This document shows, one piece after another, positions 1-6,572 of a stretch of 12,548 nucleotides of DNA; within the stretch, counting starts at the first letter, position 1, and every line of letters begins with the position of its first letter. The stretch comes from an uncultured Lachnospiraceae bacterium (GTDB lineage Bacteria > Bacillota > Clostridia > Lachnospirales > Lachnospiraceae): assembly GCA_934371475.1 (NCBI GenBank), contig CAKRNX010000057.1, forward strand, positions 1-12,548. Reading direction: 5' to 3'. Under the pieces are notes generated by a model. That model did not search any database. It was not told the origin of the DNA and was given only the letters and a program-made list of their open reading frames with translations. The translations under genes were made by a program, and so were the position numbers.

Positions 1-370
1 CTACCAGCAGTTCATTCTCGCCGATGTCATCCTGGTTGCGGGGATCATCCAGAGAAGCGTCGCCAGTGTCAAGACCGAAATATTCCGGACTTGCTTCTTC
101 GCCTTCTACCAGTTCTTTCTGTGCGTCGGTCAGAGCATCCCATGCTTCTTTTGCTTCTGCACACTGAGCGTCTGTATCATCGTTTCTTTCCTGTACATAG
201 ATAGCGTCAATCAGAGCGGCAACATTGTCAGCGGCAGCCTGATCTTCTTCTGAAACCTCAGCAGCAGCCTCGGTAGTGCTCTCTGCCAGAGCAACGGCTC
301 CGGTTCCGGCCATCATTCCTGTTGCCATAGATACGGACAGGAGCAGTGCAAGTATTGTTTTTCTTTTCAT
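1..370 (-). CDS. Exported protein, probable secreted CbiK-type sirohydrochlorin cobaltochelatase (3' end outside window)
   Basis: Only the first 123 residues are visible; the reading frame is open at the window edge. The start at 370 has an AGAGG ribosome binding site 8 bases upstream. Residues 1-29 form a signal peptide (Lys/Arg start, hydrophobic core, cleavage probably after ALA) with no lipobox. A Ser/Thr/Glu/Ala-rich linker follows. Residues 50-90 form a helical module of the 'LIDAI...AKEAWDALTDAQKELV' type, common in secreted Firmicutes proteins. An acidic segment then ends in IGENELLV. From memory of the family, that segment leads into the VSFGTS start of exported CbiK-like chelatases in Lachnospiraceae; the catalytic domain and its metal-binding His residues are not visible here. 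CbiK inserts cobalt into sirohydrochlorin in anaerobic B12 synthesis; the role of an exported version is uncertain. The cobalamin riboswitch upstream supports a B12 or cobalt link. Another B12-controlled exported protein is the main alternative. Confidence 0.6.
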   Translation of the reverse strand, partial: MKRKTILALLLSVSMATGMMAGTGAVALAESTTEAAAEVSEEDQAAADNVAALIDAIYVQERNDDTDAQCAEAKEAWDALTDAQKELVEGEEASPEYFGLDTGDASLDDPRNQDDIGENELLV

Positions 371-415
371 TGTAAAAACCTCTTTTCAGAATTGTATTTC
401 CGGTCGAAATGTATG

Positions 416-443
416 CAAAAGAAAAAGCCGCATGACTGCGACT
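416..443 (-). terminator. Intrinsic terminator in the leader, probable riboswitch expression platform
   Basis: On the minus strand AGTCGCA pairs with TGCGGCT (7 bp, one G-U) around a GTCA loop and is followed directly by TTTTCTTTTG. It lies between the cobalamin aptamer and the start codon at 370, where a transcription-attenuating switch belongs. The 5' arm and loop (440-434, CGCAGTC) are exactly complementary to GACTGCG at 620-614, just downstream of the aptamer, which could act as an antiterminator. That pairing is an inference. Confidence 0.6.
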
Positions 444-631
444 ATTAACTCATAAATACACGGATCCGGACAACAAATACAGCCTGAAAATGAGAAAGGG
501 GAAACTTTCAGACGATTTGATCTATACCGATCGCATGAGGTACTGTTATACCATCAAACGGGTATATCATCTGGATACATGGCGTATCAGTTATGAGAAA
601 ACGGTCTGTGAACCGCAGTCCTGTTTTTCCA
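443..631 (-). other. Long linker between the B12 aptamer and its terminator
   Basis: About 190 bases without a credible gene. The linker contains a hairpin of TATACC/GGTATA at 547-552 and 561-566, plus a further GGTATA on the minus strand near 525 that could compete for the same partner. At 614-620 it carries the GACTGCG element complementary to the terminator arm. A weak CGGTT/ACCG-type hairpin followed by TTTTCTC lies at about 595-615. The region is probably part of the riboswitch expression platform; no other function is visible. Confidence 0.4.
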
Positions 632-780
632 CGCTAAGGCAGTTCTCCTGACTTCGTTCATCGCTGCTTTCCCTTCCCGGTATCCCAGTGGTTCTGAAAA
701 CAGCTCCCATACACAGTGACGGCATCGCTCCGGACTCGCACCGGATTCTCTTTTCAGCATACAGAGTATGCACCTTAACG
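632..780 (-). promoter_or_regulatory. Cobalamin (adenosylcobalamin-type) riboswitch aptamer
   Basis: Read on the minus strand, the element starts and ends with a closing helix of CGTTAAGG (780-773) and CCTTAGCG (639-632), 8 bp with one G-U. Inside are a perfect GCATAC/GTATGC hairpin, the conserved GAATCCGGTGCGAGTCCGG block, CACTGTG, a CCACTGG block, and the core AGCGATGAACGAAGTCAGGAG. The B12 box AGTCAGGAGAACTGCC is at 653-638. These are the hallmark sequences of the cobalamin riboswitch family. It should bind a cobalamin and switch the downstream exported-protein gene off when B12 is plentiful. No convincing promoter was found in the 70 bases between the response regulator gene and the aptamer, so read-through from that gene is possible. 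Confidence 0.93.
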
Positions 781-850
781 CTATAACGATTGCACATATT
801 CAATTCGGATATATACTACATAACACAGAAATGTGGGGAAATTATGGGGA

Positions 851-1543
851 TTATGGCACAAATTTATACCCTACTCCATAGACTGTTATAATATGCCGGG
901 GAGTGCGAGAATCCATTTCCAGCTTCTGCCGCAGACTTTTGATGTAAGTATCAATGCTTCTGGAATAACCCTCAAAATTATCTTCCAGTGCGTACGTAAT
1001 AATTTGATTGCGGGAAAAAATCCGGTTTGGGGAGCGGACCAGCAATTCAAAAATACTGTATTCGGTAGGAGTCAGATGAACTTCTTCACCATTCTTCAAA
1101 ATTGTGCGAAATTCTAAATCTACCATGATGTAACCGTTCCCGATGGATATTCTGCGGCGTTTCTGACGTCTGTAGCGGTCGATCAGCCGGAGAATGGCCC
1201 GGATCCTGGCGACGATCAGGGAAGAACTGCACGGAAGGACGATATAATCATCTGCGCCGGTTTCAAGTCCGGCAGCAACATCTTCATCGGAGCTTTTTTC
1301 ACCGATAAGAATAACTGGAAGGTTTATTTCCTGAAAAAAAGCATGATAAAGCTCCTGCTGTGGAATATTCGGAAGTGTCTGTTCCAGCAGAATCAGATCC
1401 GGATGAGCAGATCCTGCAAGCCGTACTGCCTCCTGGGCGCCAAAAGCAAGCAACGTCTGATATCCTGCCTGTTCGAGGATGCTCTGGATCCAGCCGGCTG
1501 TTTCCATTCGGCTGTCTGCAATCAATATCGTCTGTCCTGTCAT
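851..1543 (-). CDS. OmpR/PhoB-family response regulator with degenerate receiver domain
   Basis: A DNA-binding regulator of 230 residues. An in-frame ATG at 1567 would add 8 residues, but it lacks a ribosome binding site; the ATG at 1543 has AGGAG 9 bases upstream and is preferred. Numbering below is from the 1567 ATG. Residues 13-128 are a receiver domain and 140-237 a winged-helix DNA-binding domain (LTPTEYSIFELL, SIDTYIKSLRQKL, VYGVGYKF). The receiver lacks key residues: the phospho-acceptor position in PDLILLE is Glu62, the second N-terminal acidic residue is Ser19, the switch Thr/Ser is Gly89 and the Lys is Leu111; the cis-Pro at 112 is kept. Asp-to-Glu can mimic phosphorylation, so it may be locked active or controlled another way. 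No histidine kinase is present. It follows the pgsA terminator and precedes the B12 riboswitch on the same strand. Its target genes are unknown. Confidence 0.9.
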   Translation of the reverse strand: MTGQTILIADSRMETAGWIQSILEQAGYQTLLAFGAQEAVRLAGSAHPDLILLEQTLPNIPQQELYHAFFQEINLPVILIGEKSSDEDVAAGLETGADDYIVLPCSSSLIVARIRAILRLIDRYRRQKRRRISIGNGYIMVDLEFRTILKNGEEVHLTPTEYSIFELLVRSPNRIFSRNQIITYALEDNFEGYSRSIDTYIKSLRQKLEMDSRTPRHIITVYGVGYKFVP

Positions 1544-1585
1544 AAAGATGCTCTCCTGTCTGATCATTTCTGTAAAAGGGATCTA

Positions 1586-1617
1586 CAGAAAAAGGATGCC
1601 TTTAGTGGACATCCTTT
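1586..1617 (-). terminator. Intrinsic terminator of the yicC-pgsA operon, overlapping the pgsA stop
   Basis: On the minus strand AAAGGATG (1617-1610) pairs perfectly with CATCCTTT (1598-1591) around an 11-base loop and runs into TTTTTCTG. The 5' arm encodes the last pgsA codons and the TAA stop is in the loop, so a ribosome finishing pgsA would cover the hairpin. It separates the housekeeping operon from the response regulator gene. Confidence 0.8.
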
Positions 1618-2147
1618 AATATATCTTTGTTCTTGTACATATAATCGACCAGTGAAATCACCGTCAGGATCACTGAAAGCCAGATAAATATCTGTTCCAG
1701 AATATCAAAGAAACCGCCAAAATGAAACACCAGCAGGATGACCATGATCATCTGTGAAACGGTTTTAAATTTGCCCCAGTAGCTGGCAGCAATTACAATG
1801 CCCCGTTCAGCGGCAATCAGACGGAACCCACTGATAATGAATTCTCTTCCGACAATGATAATCACAATCCAGCTGGGCAGCAGCCGAAGCTCTACCAGAC
1901 AGATCATAGCCGAGCATACGAGCAGTTTGTCGGCCAACGGATCCATAAATTTACCAAACACGGTGATCTGATTATTTTTTCTTGCAAGGTATCCGTCCAG
2001 CGTATCGGTGATACTTGCCAGGATAAAAATCACACCGGCAATATACTGATCGGCTGCTCCGAAAATGTCCACCAGCATAAAAACTACGAAAACAGGCACC
2101 ATCAAAATGCGAAGCAGTGTAAGACAATTTGGCACATTCATTTTCAT
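1602..2147 (-). CDS. pgsA: CDP-diacylglycerol--glycerol-3-phosphate 3-phosphatidyltransferase
   Basis: An integral membrane enzyme that joins CDP-diacylglycerol and sn-glycerol 3-phosphate to phosphatidylglycerophosphate, the committed step to phosphatidylglycerol and cardiolipin. At 181 residues it has the usual family length. The N-terminus NVPNCLTLLRILMVPVF is typical of PgsA. The CDP-alcohol phosphotransferase motif is complete: D48, D51-G52, A55-R56, G65, D69 and D73. Several hydrophobic segments follow, including about 90-112 and 130-168. The start ATG at 2147 shares one base with the rimO stop (TAATG) and has GGGGAG 8 bases upstream inside rimO, which suggests coupled translation. It is the last gene of the operon. 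Confidence 0.95.
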   Translation of the reverse strand: MKMNVPNCLTLLRILMVPVFVVFMLVDIFGAADQYIAGVIFILASITDTLDGYLARKNNQITVFGKFMDPLADKLLVCSAMICLVELRLLPSWIVIIIVGREFIISGFRLIAAERGIVIAASYWGKFKTVSQMIMVILLVFHFGGFFDILEQIFIWLSVILTVISLVDYMYKNKDILKDVH

Positions 2148-3472
2148 TATACCAGCTCCCCTATTAAATCATATTCACATGCGCCGGTAATCTTTACTCT
2201 GGCAAAATCACCGGACAACATTACTTCATCTGTATTGATAAAAAGATAACCATCTACTCCGGGCGCATCCCCGTAAGTGCGTGCTACATAGGCATTCTCA
2301 CCGGAAACCTGTCCCTCGATCATGGCTGTCACTGTCTTGCCAATCATATTTTCAGCCAGATCAAAAGCTACTTCCTGCTGAAGCTCCATCAGTTCCTGCT
2401 GGCGGTGTACCTTTGTCTCCTCCGGGATCTGGTCCGGCATCCTGGCGGCAGGCGTACCGTCCTCGGGAGAATAGGTAAAGACGCCGAGACGGTTAAACTC
2501 CATCTCATCCACAAAGTCCATCAGCTCCTGATGCTGTTCCTCTGTCTCTCCGGGAAAACCGGTAATCAGCGTGGTGCGCAGTACAATATCCGGTATCTCT
2601 TCTCGCAGAGTCCGGATAATCTGCACCAGATCTTCCTTGGAGGTGCGGCGCCCCATACGTTTGAGGATCTGATTGTTGGCATGCTGTATCGGCAGATCCA
2701 GATAATGGCAGAACTTTGACTCATTTTTCATCGTCTGGATCAGTTCGTCATAAATCTCCTCCGGATAGCAGTACAGCACACGGATCCAGCGGATCCCCTG
2801 GATCTGACACAGCTTCTGAATCAGAATATGCAGCGACTTTTTGCCGTACAGGTCTGTTCCGTAGAGAGTCGTCTCCTGAGCGACCAGAATCAACTCTTTT
2901 ACTCCGCCAGCCGCCAGCTTTTCCGCTTCGACAATCAGATCCTCCATCGGTACGCTGCGGTAATCGCCGCGCACTTTTGGGATAATACAGTACGTGCAGT
3001 GTTTATCGCATCCTTCCGCAATCTTCAGGTAAGCATAATGTCCGCCTGTAGTGAGCAGGCGGTCGCCTTCCGGCAGAGCCAGACGGTCAATGTCTTCAAA
3101 AATCTGAAAATGATTCTGACCGTTCAGAATCTCTTCAATTGTTTCGGCGATCTTATCATAGGAAGTCGTTCCGATCACAGCATCCACTTCTTCGATTTCG
3201 TCCATAATTTCCTGTTTGTAGCGCTGGGCCAGACATCCGGTGACAATCAGCGCACGACAGGAACCTTTTTTGCGGTACTCAGCCATTTCAAGAATAGACT
3301 GAATACTCTCTTCTTTTGCATCATTAATAAAACAGCAGGTATTAATCACAATCACATCAGCCTCGGTTTCATCATCTGTGATCGTATATCCCTTACTGTT
3401 AAGCAGCCCCAGCATTTTTTCAGAATCAACAAGATTCTTGTCACATCCCAGGGAAATAAATAGAATTTTCAT
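2147..3472 (-). CDS. rimO: Ribosomal protein uS12 (Asp) methylthiotransferase RimO
   Basis: A radical-SAM enzyme that adds a methylthio group to the conserved Asp of ribosomal protein S12 near the decoding centre. It has 441 residues, full length for RimO. The N-terminal methylthiotransferase domain carries three cluster cysteines (C10 in SLGCDKN, C46 in NTC, C80 in TGC). The radical-SAM domain has C155, C159 and C162 in the CDKHCTYC motif, followed by IPKVRGDYRS. A C-terminal TRAM domain covers about 375-441. The SLGCDKNLVDSE start and the TYSPEDGTPAA segment favour RimO over the tRNA enzymes MiaB and MtaB. The ATG overlaps the end of the DUF308 gene by 4 bases (ATGA), with GGAG 8 bases upstream. 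Confidence 0.95.
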   Translation of the reverse strand: MKILFISLGCDKNLVDSEKMLGLLNSKGYTITDDETEADVIVINTCCFINDAKEESIQSILEMAEYRKKGSCRALIVTGCLAQRYKQEIMDEIEEVDAVIGTTSYDKIAETIEEILNGQNHFQIFEDIDRLALPEGDRLLTTGGHYAYLKIAEGCDKHCTYCIIPKVRGDYRSVPMEDLIVEAEKLAAGGVKELILVAQETTLYGTDLYGKKSLHILIQKLCQIQGIRWIRVLYCYPEEIYDELIQTMKNESKFCHYLDLPIQHANNQILKRMGRRTSKEDLVQIIRTLREEIPDIVLRTTLITGFPGETEEQHQELMDFVDEMEFNRLGVFTYSPEDGTPAARMPDQIPEETKVHRQQELMELQQEVAFDLAENMIGKTVTAMIEGQVSGENAYVARTYGDAPGVDGYLFINTDEVMLSGDFARVKITGACEYDLIGELV

Positions 3473-4122
3473 TTTCTGATCTCCAGTTCCTCTTTTCCTT
3501 TTCCCGCAACCGGAACATTAACTGCGTCTGTCTGCGCTCCGGCATCATGCGCATCTACATTGACAACTGTCGGATTCTGTCTGGCGATACGCTTCATGCG
3601 GTGCGATATGGTGAGCATACAGATGATGTTGACCAGACCGTCCAGCATAAGGGAAATTCCGATATAGAGCAGAAGGATCCGTCCTTCAAACGGATTGTAA
3701 ATCAGGACAGCTCCCACCCCAAAAAGCAGCACTGCAAATACCAGCACCGCTTTCCAGTGAGTAAAATGCAGCCTTTTCATATCAATGGAATTCTGCAGTT
3801 TGACAATACCGCCGATCATTAGAAGGATCCCTACCGCAAAAGGCATAGCCGTCCCGACAAAATCAGGGTGCAACAGCAGAAAAGCGCCAAAAGCGCCGGC
3901 TACCACGCCCGTTACCAGATCCATCTGCATGATATTTGTCATGTGATCCTTGGTAAAGTAGATAATAATATGTGTAATTCCCAGAATCAGCATGCCGATT
4001 CCCAGGGCGCTGCAGAACAGATCCATGGAAATATCAGGCCAGAATACCAGAATAATCCCGGCAATGACATAGCATACTGACAGAATAACAAAGCTCTTTC
4101 GAAATCCCCGTTCTTCTCCCAT
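3469..4122 (-). CDS. DUF308 / HdeD-family membrane protein
   Basis: A protein of 217 residues with about six transmembrane helices, roughly at 10-28, 34-55, 66-84, 88-108, 122-140 and 145-167, in the repeated pattern of the DUF308/HdeD family. A polar 50-residue tail follows (SHRMKRIARQ..., then a stretch rich in Asp, Ala and Val). HdeD is linked to acid resistance in enteric bacteria; the role of Clostridia homologues is unknown. Two in-frame ATGs lie two codons apart (4128 and 4122). AGAGG is only 2 bases from the first and 8 from the second, so 4122 is chosen. It starts 26 bases after rpoZ and overlaps rimO by 4 bases, so it is firmly in the operon. In other Firmicutes the position after rpoZ is usually taken by another gene, so this looks like an insertion into the conserved block. 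Confidence 0.8.
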   Translation of the reverse strand: MGEERGFRKSFVILSVCYVIAGIILVFWPDISMDLFCSALGIGMLILGITHIIIYFTKDHMTNIMQMDLVTGVVAGAFGAFLLLHPDFVGTAMPFAVGILLMIGGIVKLQNSIDMKRLHFTHWKAVLVFAVLLFGVGAVLIYNPFEGRILLLYIGISLMLDGLVNIICMLTISHRMKRIARQNPTVVNVDAHDAGAQTDAVNVPVAGKGKEELEIRK

Positions 4123-4148
4123 CTGCATATCCTCTCTTCTGCAGTCGT

Positions 4149-4526
4149 TTATTCTGCCGCAAATCCGCTGTCCTCTGTATGTTCCGTATTTTCAGCAGAA
4201 GAAAATGCTCCAGTCTCAGGATCGTATACCTCACCCATCAATGCAGCTTCTTCACGCTTTACAGCTTTCAGGGCATCGTCATCGATATCGCTGATTTCTG
4301 TATCATGGATAATCTTAATTTTGCCCTCGTTCAGTTCTTTTACAGCAGTGGAGAGTGGTTTGGACGCTTCTCGTGCCGTAACATTTGGATCGCCGGCAAT
4401 AATCTGGCGGGCTCTCTTGGCTGTGGCCATAACAATGGAATAACGGCTGTTTACCACCGGGGTATCGCCCTCTTCGACTCCACTGTTTACAACTTTCATC
4501 AAATCTGTGTAAGACGGATGTAACAT
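4149..4526 (-). CDS. rpoZ: DNA-directed RNA polymerase subunit omega
   Basis: The small RNA polymerase subunit that helps fold and assemble beta-prime. It has 125 residues, longer than a minimal omega because of an acidic tail. The start MLHPSYTDLM matches Clostridia omega proteins. The conserved core NSRYSIVMATAKRARQI is at 26-42, followed by the KPLSTAVKELNEGKI helix at 56-70. The C-terminal 30 residues are Glu- and Ala-rich and probably disordered. AGGAG lies 9 bases before the ATG. The gene is 56 bases downstream of gmk, the usual neighbour in Gram-positive bacteria. A possible extended -10 (TGTGATAAT, 4578-4570) lies in the gap but has no matching -35. Confidence 0.95.
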   Translation of the reverse strand: MLHPSYTDLMKVVNSGVEEGDTPVVNSRYSIVMATAKRARQIIAGDPNVTAREASKPLSTAVKELNEGKIKIIHDTEISDIDDDALKAVKREEAALMGEVYDPETGAFSSAENTEHTEDSGFAAE

Positions 4527-4581
4527 AATATATATCTCCTTTCAATTTCAAATAATAAACAAATTAAGTATTATCACATAT

Positions 4582-4604
4582 CTCAGAAAGCTTTTACTTC
4601 TGAG
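4582..4604 (-). repeat. Hairpin at the gmk stop codon
   Basis: CTCAGAA (4604-4598) and TTCTGAG (4588-4582) are perfect 7-base inverted repeats with a 9-base loop, spanning the last gmk codons and the TGA. No U-run follows directly, so it is not a convincing terminator. It could tune mRNA stability between gmk and rpoZ, or be chance. Confidence 0.35.
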
Positions 4605-5203
4605 CGTACCTTATCAATGAAGTCGAGATTGCGCTCTACCTCAAGATGCTGGCTCTCAATCAGGCGGTGCATTTCATCCACACAATCTTCCAGCACATCA
4701 TTTACCAGAATATAGTCATAGGACTCGATACCGTCAGCCTCGGCACCGGCCCGTTTCAACCGGGCATTGATGACTTCTTCTGTTTCAGTTCCGCGTCCGA
4801 TCAGGCGCTGTTTCAGCACCTCGGCACTTGGCGGCATAATAAAAAGAAGCAACGCATCCGGATACTTGGCTTTAATCTTGAGCGCACCCTGAATCTCAAT
4901 CTCCAGGATCACATCTCTTCCCTGATCCATCTGCTCTTCTACATATTTACGGGGAGTCCCGTAATAATTTTCACAGTAGCAGGCGTATTCGACAAGTTCA
5001 TCCCTGGAAATCATCTGCTGAAATTCATTCCTGGTATGGAAAAAATAATCCTTTCCATCCTCTTCGCCGGGACGCGGTGCCCTGGTAGTAGCAGAAACAG
5101 ACAATGCATAATTGTCATATGTCTCTGTAAGTTTTCTCATGACAGTACCCTTCCCCACACCTGAGAAACCGGATACGACAACCAGAATTCCTTTCCGTTT
5201 CAT
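4583..5203 (-). CDS. gmk: Guanylate kinase
   Basis: A cytoplasmic kinase that converts GMP (or dGMP) and ATP to GDP and ADP, needed for GTP supply and recycling of GMP. Its 206 residues match the family length. The P-loop is SGFSGVGKGT (11-20), with Phe where many homologues have Pro. The GMP-binding region includes SATTRAPRPGE (37-47), DYFF (52-55) and NYYGTP (79-84). The lid and base-recognition segments LEIEIQGALKIK and IGRGTE follow. The ATG is 2 bases after the remA stop, and its ribosome binding site (AGGGAG) is within the last remA codons, so the two are probably translationally coupled. Confidence 0.96.
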   Translation of the reverse strand: MKRKGILVVVSGFSGVGKGTVMRKLTETYDNYALSVSATTRAPRPGEEDGKDYFFHTRNEFQQMISRDELVEYACYCENYYGTPRKYVEEQMDQGRDVILEIEIQGALKIKAKYPDALLLFIMPPSAEVLKQRLIGRGTETEEVINARLKRAGAEADGIESYDYILVNDVLEDCVDEMHRLIESQHLEVERNLDFIDKVRSEVKAF

Positions 5204-5205
5204 AT

Positions 5206-5481
5206 TTATTCTCCCTCATTTCTGTTATCTGTTTCAGGCAGTCCGTTCTGAGCAAATCGCCGGGCAATTGTGTCGGGCTGCAGCGCGGATAATACCACAC
5301 AATAGGGATCCATGATAAGTACCGCTTTTGTTTTGCGGCCCTGCGTGGCATCCACCACTTTCTGTGCGTCCCTGGCATTCTGTATCAGGCGTTTGATGGG
5401 AGCTCCGTCGGGGCTTACCACTGCCACAAGCCGGTTCGAATTGATCAGATTTCCGAAACCTATATTAATTAATCCTACCAT
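5206..5481 (-). CDS. remA: Extracellular matrix regulator RemA (DUF370)
   Basis: A small DNA-binding protein; in Bacillus subtilis RemA activates matrix and osmoprotection genes and forms ring-like oligomers. It has 91 residues from the ATG at 5481. A longer frame opens at 5550, but the family start is M-x-x-LINIGFGN and AGGAG lies 7 bases before 5481, so the short form is right. Family features are INIGFGNLINSNRLVAVVSP (5-24), APIKRLI (27-33), DATQGRKTKAVLIMD (44-58) and VLSALQPDTIARRF (63-76). Arg17 and Arg49 align with basic residues implicated in DNA binding. It lies between yicC and gmk, its standard place in Firmicutes. Confidence 0.93.
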   Translation of the reverse strand: MVGLINIGFGNLINSNRLVAVVSPDGAPIKRLIQNARDAQKVVDATQGRKTKAVLIMDPYCVVLSALQPDTIARRFAQNGLPETDNRNEGE

Positions 5482-5512
5482 ACGTTCTCTCCTGGTCAGC
5501 AGACAAATCCGG

Positions 5513-6391
5513 TTATTCAATATTCTGAATCTGTTCACGGACTTTTTCAATCTCTGTCTTCAAATCAATTGCAATATTAGAAGTCTCCAGATCGTTGGCC
5601 TTAGAGAGGATTGTGTTGGCCTCCCGGTTCATTTCCTGAGCGATAAAATCAAGCTTGCGTCCAATACTTCCGCCGCGAATCAGCTCGGCTTTCATGGAAT
5701 CGACATGACTGCGGAGCCTTACGGTCTCCTCATCGGTACAGAGCCTGTCCGAGAACAGAACCACTTCTGTCGCCAGACGTACCTCGTCAATCTGCGCATC
5801 GCCCAGCAGTTCCTGGACTTTTTCTGTAAGGCGCTGGCGGTATTCCTCAATAATTTGAGGATAACGCTGTTCGATCAGGGCAACATTTTCCAGCATATGG
5901 TCCAATTTCTCCAGAAGATCTGTTTTCAGGCTCTCTCCCTCCCTGATCCGGGAATCTACAAACTGCTGACTGGCTCCGACGAGCGCTGTCTCCAGTGCCG
6001 ACCAGATCTCCTCTTCGTTAATCATCTGTTCTTCAAGAGTGAATACTTCCTGGCATCTGCCCAGTTCGGCGGCAGTCAGGTTATTCGGCAGATGGAATGT
6101 ATCTGACATCCGCTGAATATACCGGACGTATTCTGCTGCTACATTTTCATTATATTTTAAGGCATAATTGGTGTCTGTATAATCCTCATAGGTACTAAAG
6201 ACATCCACCTTGCCGCGCTGAATATAGTTTTTCAGTGTATTTCGGATCGCAGCCTCAAAAAAACTGAACTTTTTGGGTATTTTGATGTTAACATCAAAAT
6301 ACCGGTGATTGACTGCTTTCATCTCGACGGTAAATTTTTTATCGCCCTGATGATTTTCACACCGGCCGAATCCCGTCATGCTTTTAATCAT
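5513..6391 (-). CDS. yicC: YicC/YloC-family endoribonuclease
   Basis: A protein of 292 residues. YicC-type proteins are endoribonucleases that take part in RNA decay; the exact substrates in Clostridia are not known. The first ATG of the frame is at 6427, but the family start MIKSMTGFGR is at 6391 with AGGAGG 7 bases upstream, so 6391 is used. The N-terminal YicC domain covers about 1-155. The C-terminal DUF1732 domain carries the highly conserved GRKLDFIAQEMNREANTI segment starting at residue 244, and the protein ends in the usual KTEIEKVREQIQN(I/V)E. It is the first gene of the operon, about 60 bases downstream of the predicted transcription start. Confidence 0.93.
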   Translation of the reverse strand: MIKSMTGFGRCENHQGDKKFTVEMKAVNHRYFDVNIKIPKKFSFFEAAIRNTLKNYIQRGKVDVFSTYEDYTDTNYALKYNENVAAEYVRYIQRMSDTFHLPNNLTAAELGRCQEVFTLEEQMINEEEIWSALETALVGASQQFVDSRIREGESLKTDLLEKLDHMLENVALIEQRYPQIIEEYRQRLTEKVQELLGDAQIDEVRLATEVVLFSDRLCTDEETVRLRSHVDSMKAELIRGGSIGRKLDFIAQEMNREANTILSKANDLETSNIAIDLKTEIEKVREQIQNIE

Positions 6392-6458
6392 GCTTTTTCC
6401 TCCTGCTCTGAGCTCTGCAGAAATCATACGTATATAGCAGAGTGACCCATGATGAGTT

Positions 6459-6487
6459 ATTATAATCCATTGCGCTTTTTACGTCAA
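6459..6487 (-). promoter_or_regulatory. SigA-type promoter of the yicC-remA-gmk-rpoZ-rimO-pgsA operon
   Basis: On the minus strand TTGACG (6487-6482) and a perfect TATAAT (6464-6459) are separated by exactly 17 bases. The start point would be near 6452, giving a leader of about 60 bases before yicC. It is divergent from the rqcH promoter, and the two -35 elements are only 26 bases apart. Confidence 0.85.
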
Positions 6488-6513
6488 TTAGTCATTTGGA
6501 ATTTAAATTGTTT

Positions 6514-6541
6514 TTTACTTTCCCCTGTTCTGTGCTATAAT
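6514..6541 (+). promoter_or_regulatory. SigA-type promoter of rqcH
   Basis: TTTACT (6514-6519) and TATAAT (6536-6541) are 16 bases apart, and the -10 is extended (TGCTATAAT). AT-rich sequence lies upstream. The leader would be about 25 bases, with AAGGAG (6558-6563) 9 bases before the ATG. Confidence 0.75.
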
Positions 6542-6572
6542 GTCAAAAGACCAAAAGAAGGAGTAACAGATT

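Noticed and set aside
591..803. 70-codon minus-strand frame
   Set aside because: It is the sequence of the cobalamin riboswitch; the conserved structured RNA explains it better than a protein.
781..850. Possible promoter for the B12 riboswitch transcript
   Set aside because: GAATAT and TATATA boxes exist, but none has an acceptable -35 at 16-18 bases, so no promoter is called.
2828..3463. 211-codon open frame on the plus strand
   Set aside because: It lies entirely antisense to rimO and has no ribosome binding site or recognisable motif.
4570..4578. Extended -10 (TGTGATAAT) before rpoZ
   Set aside because: No -35 match at the right distance; the gene is already served by the operon promoter.
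5312..6106. 264-codon open frame on the plus strand
   Set aside because: It is antisense to yicC and remA, both of which have clear family signatures and ribosome binding sites. The plus-strand translation resembles no family.
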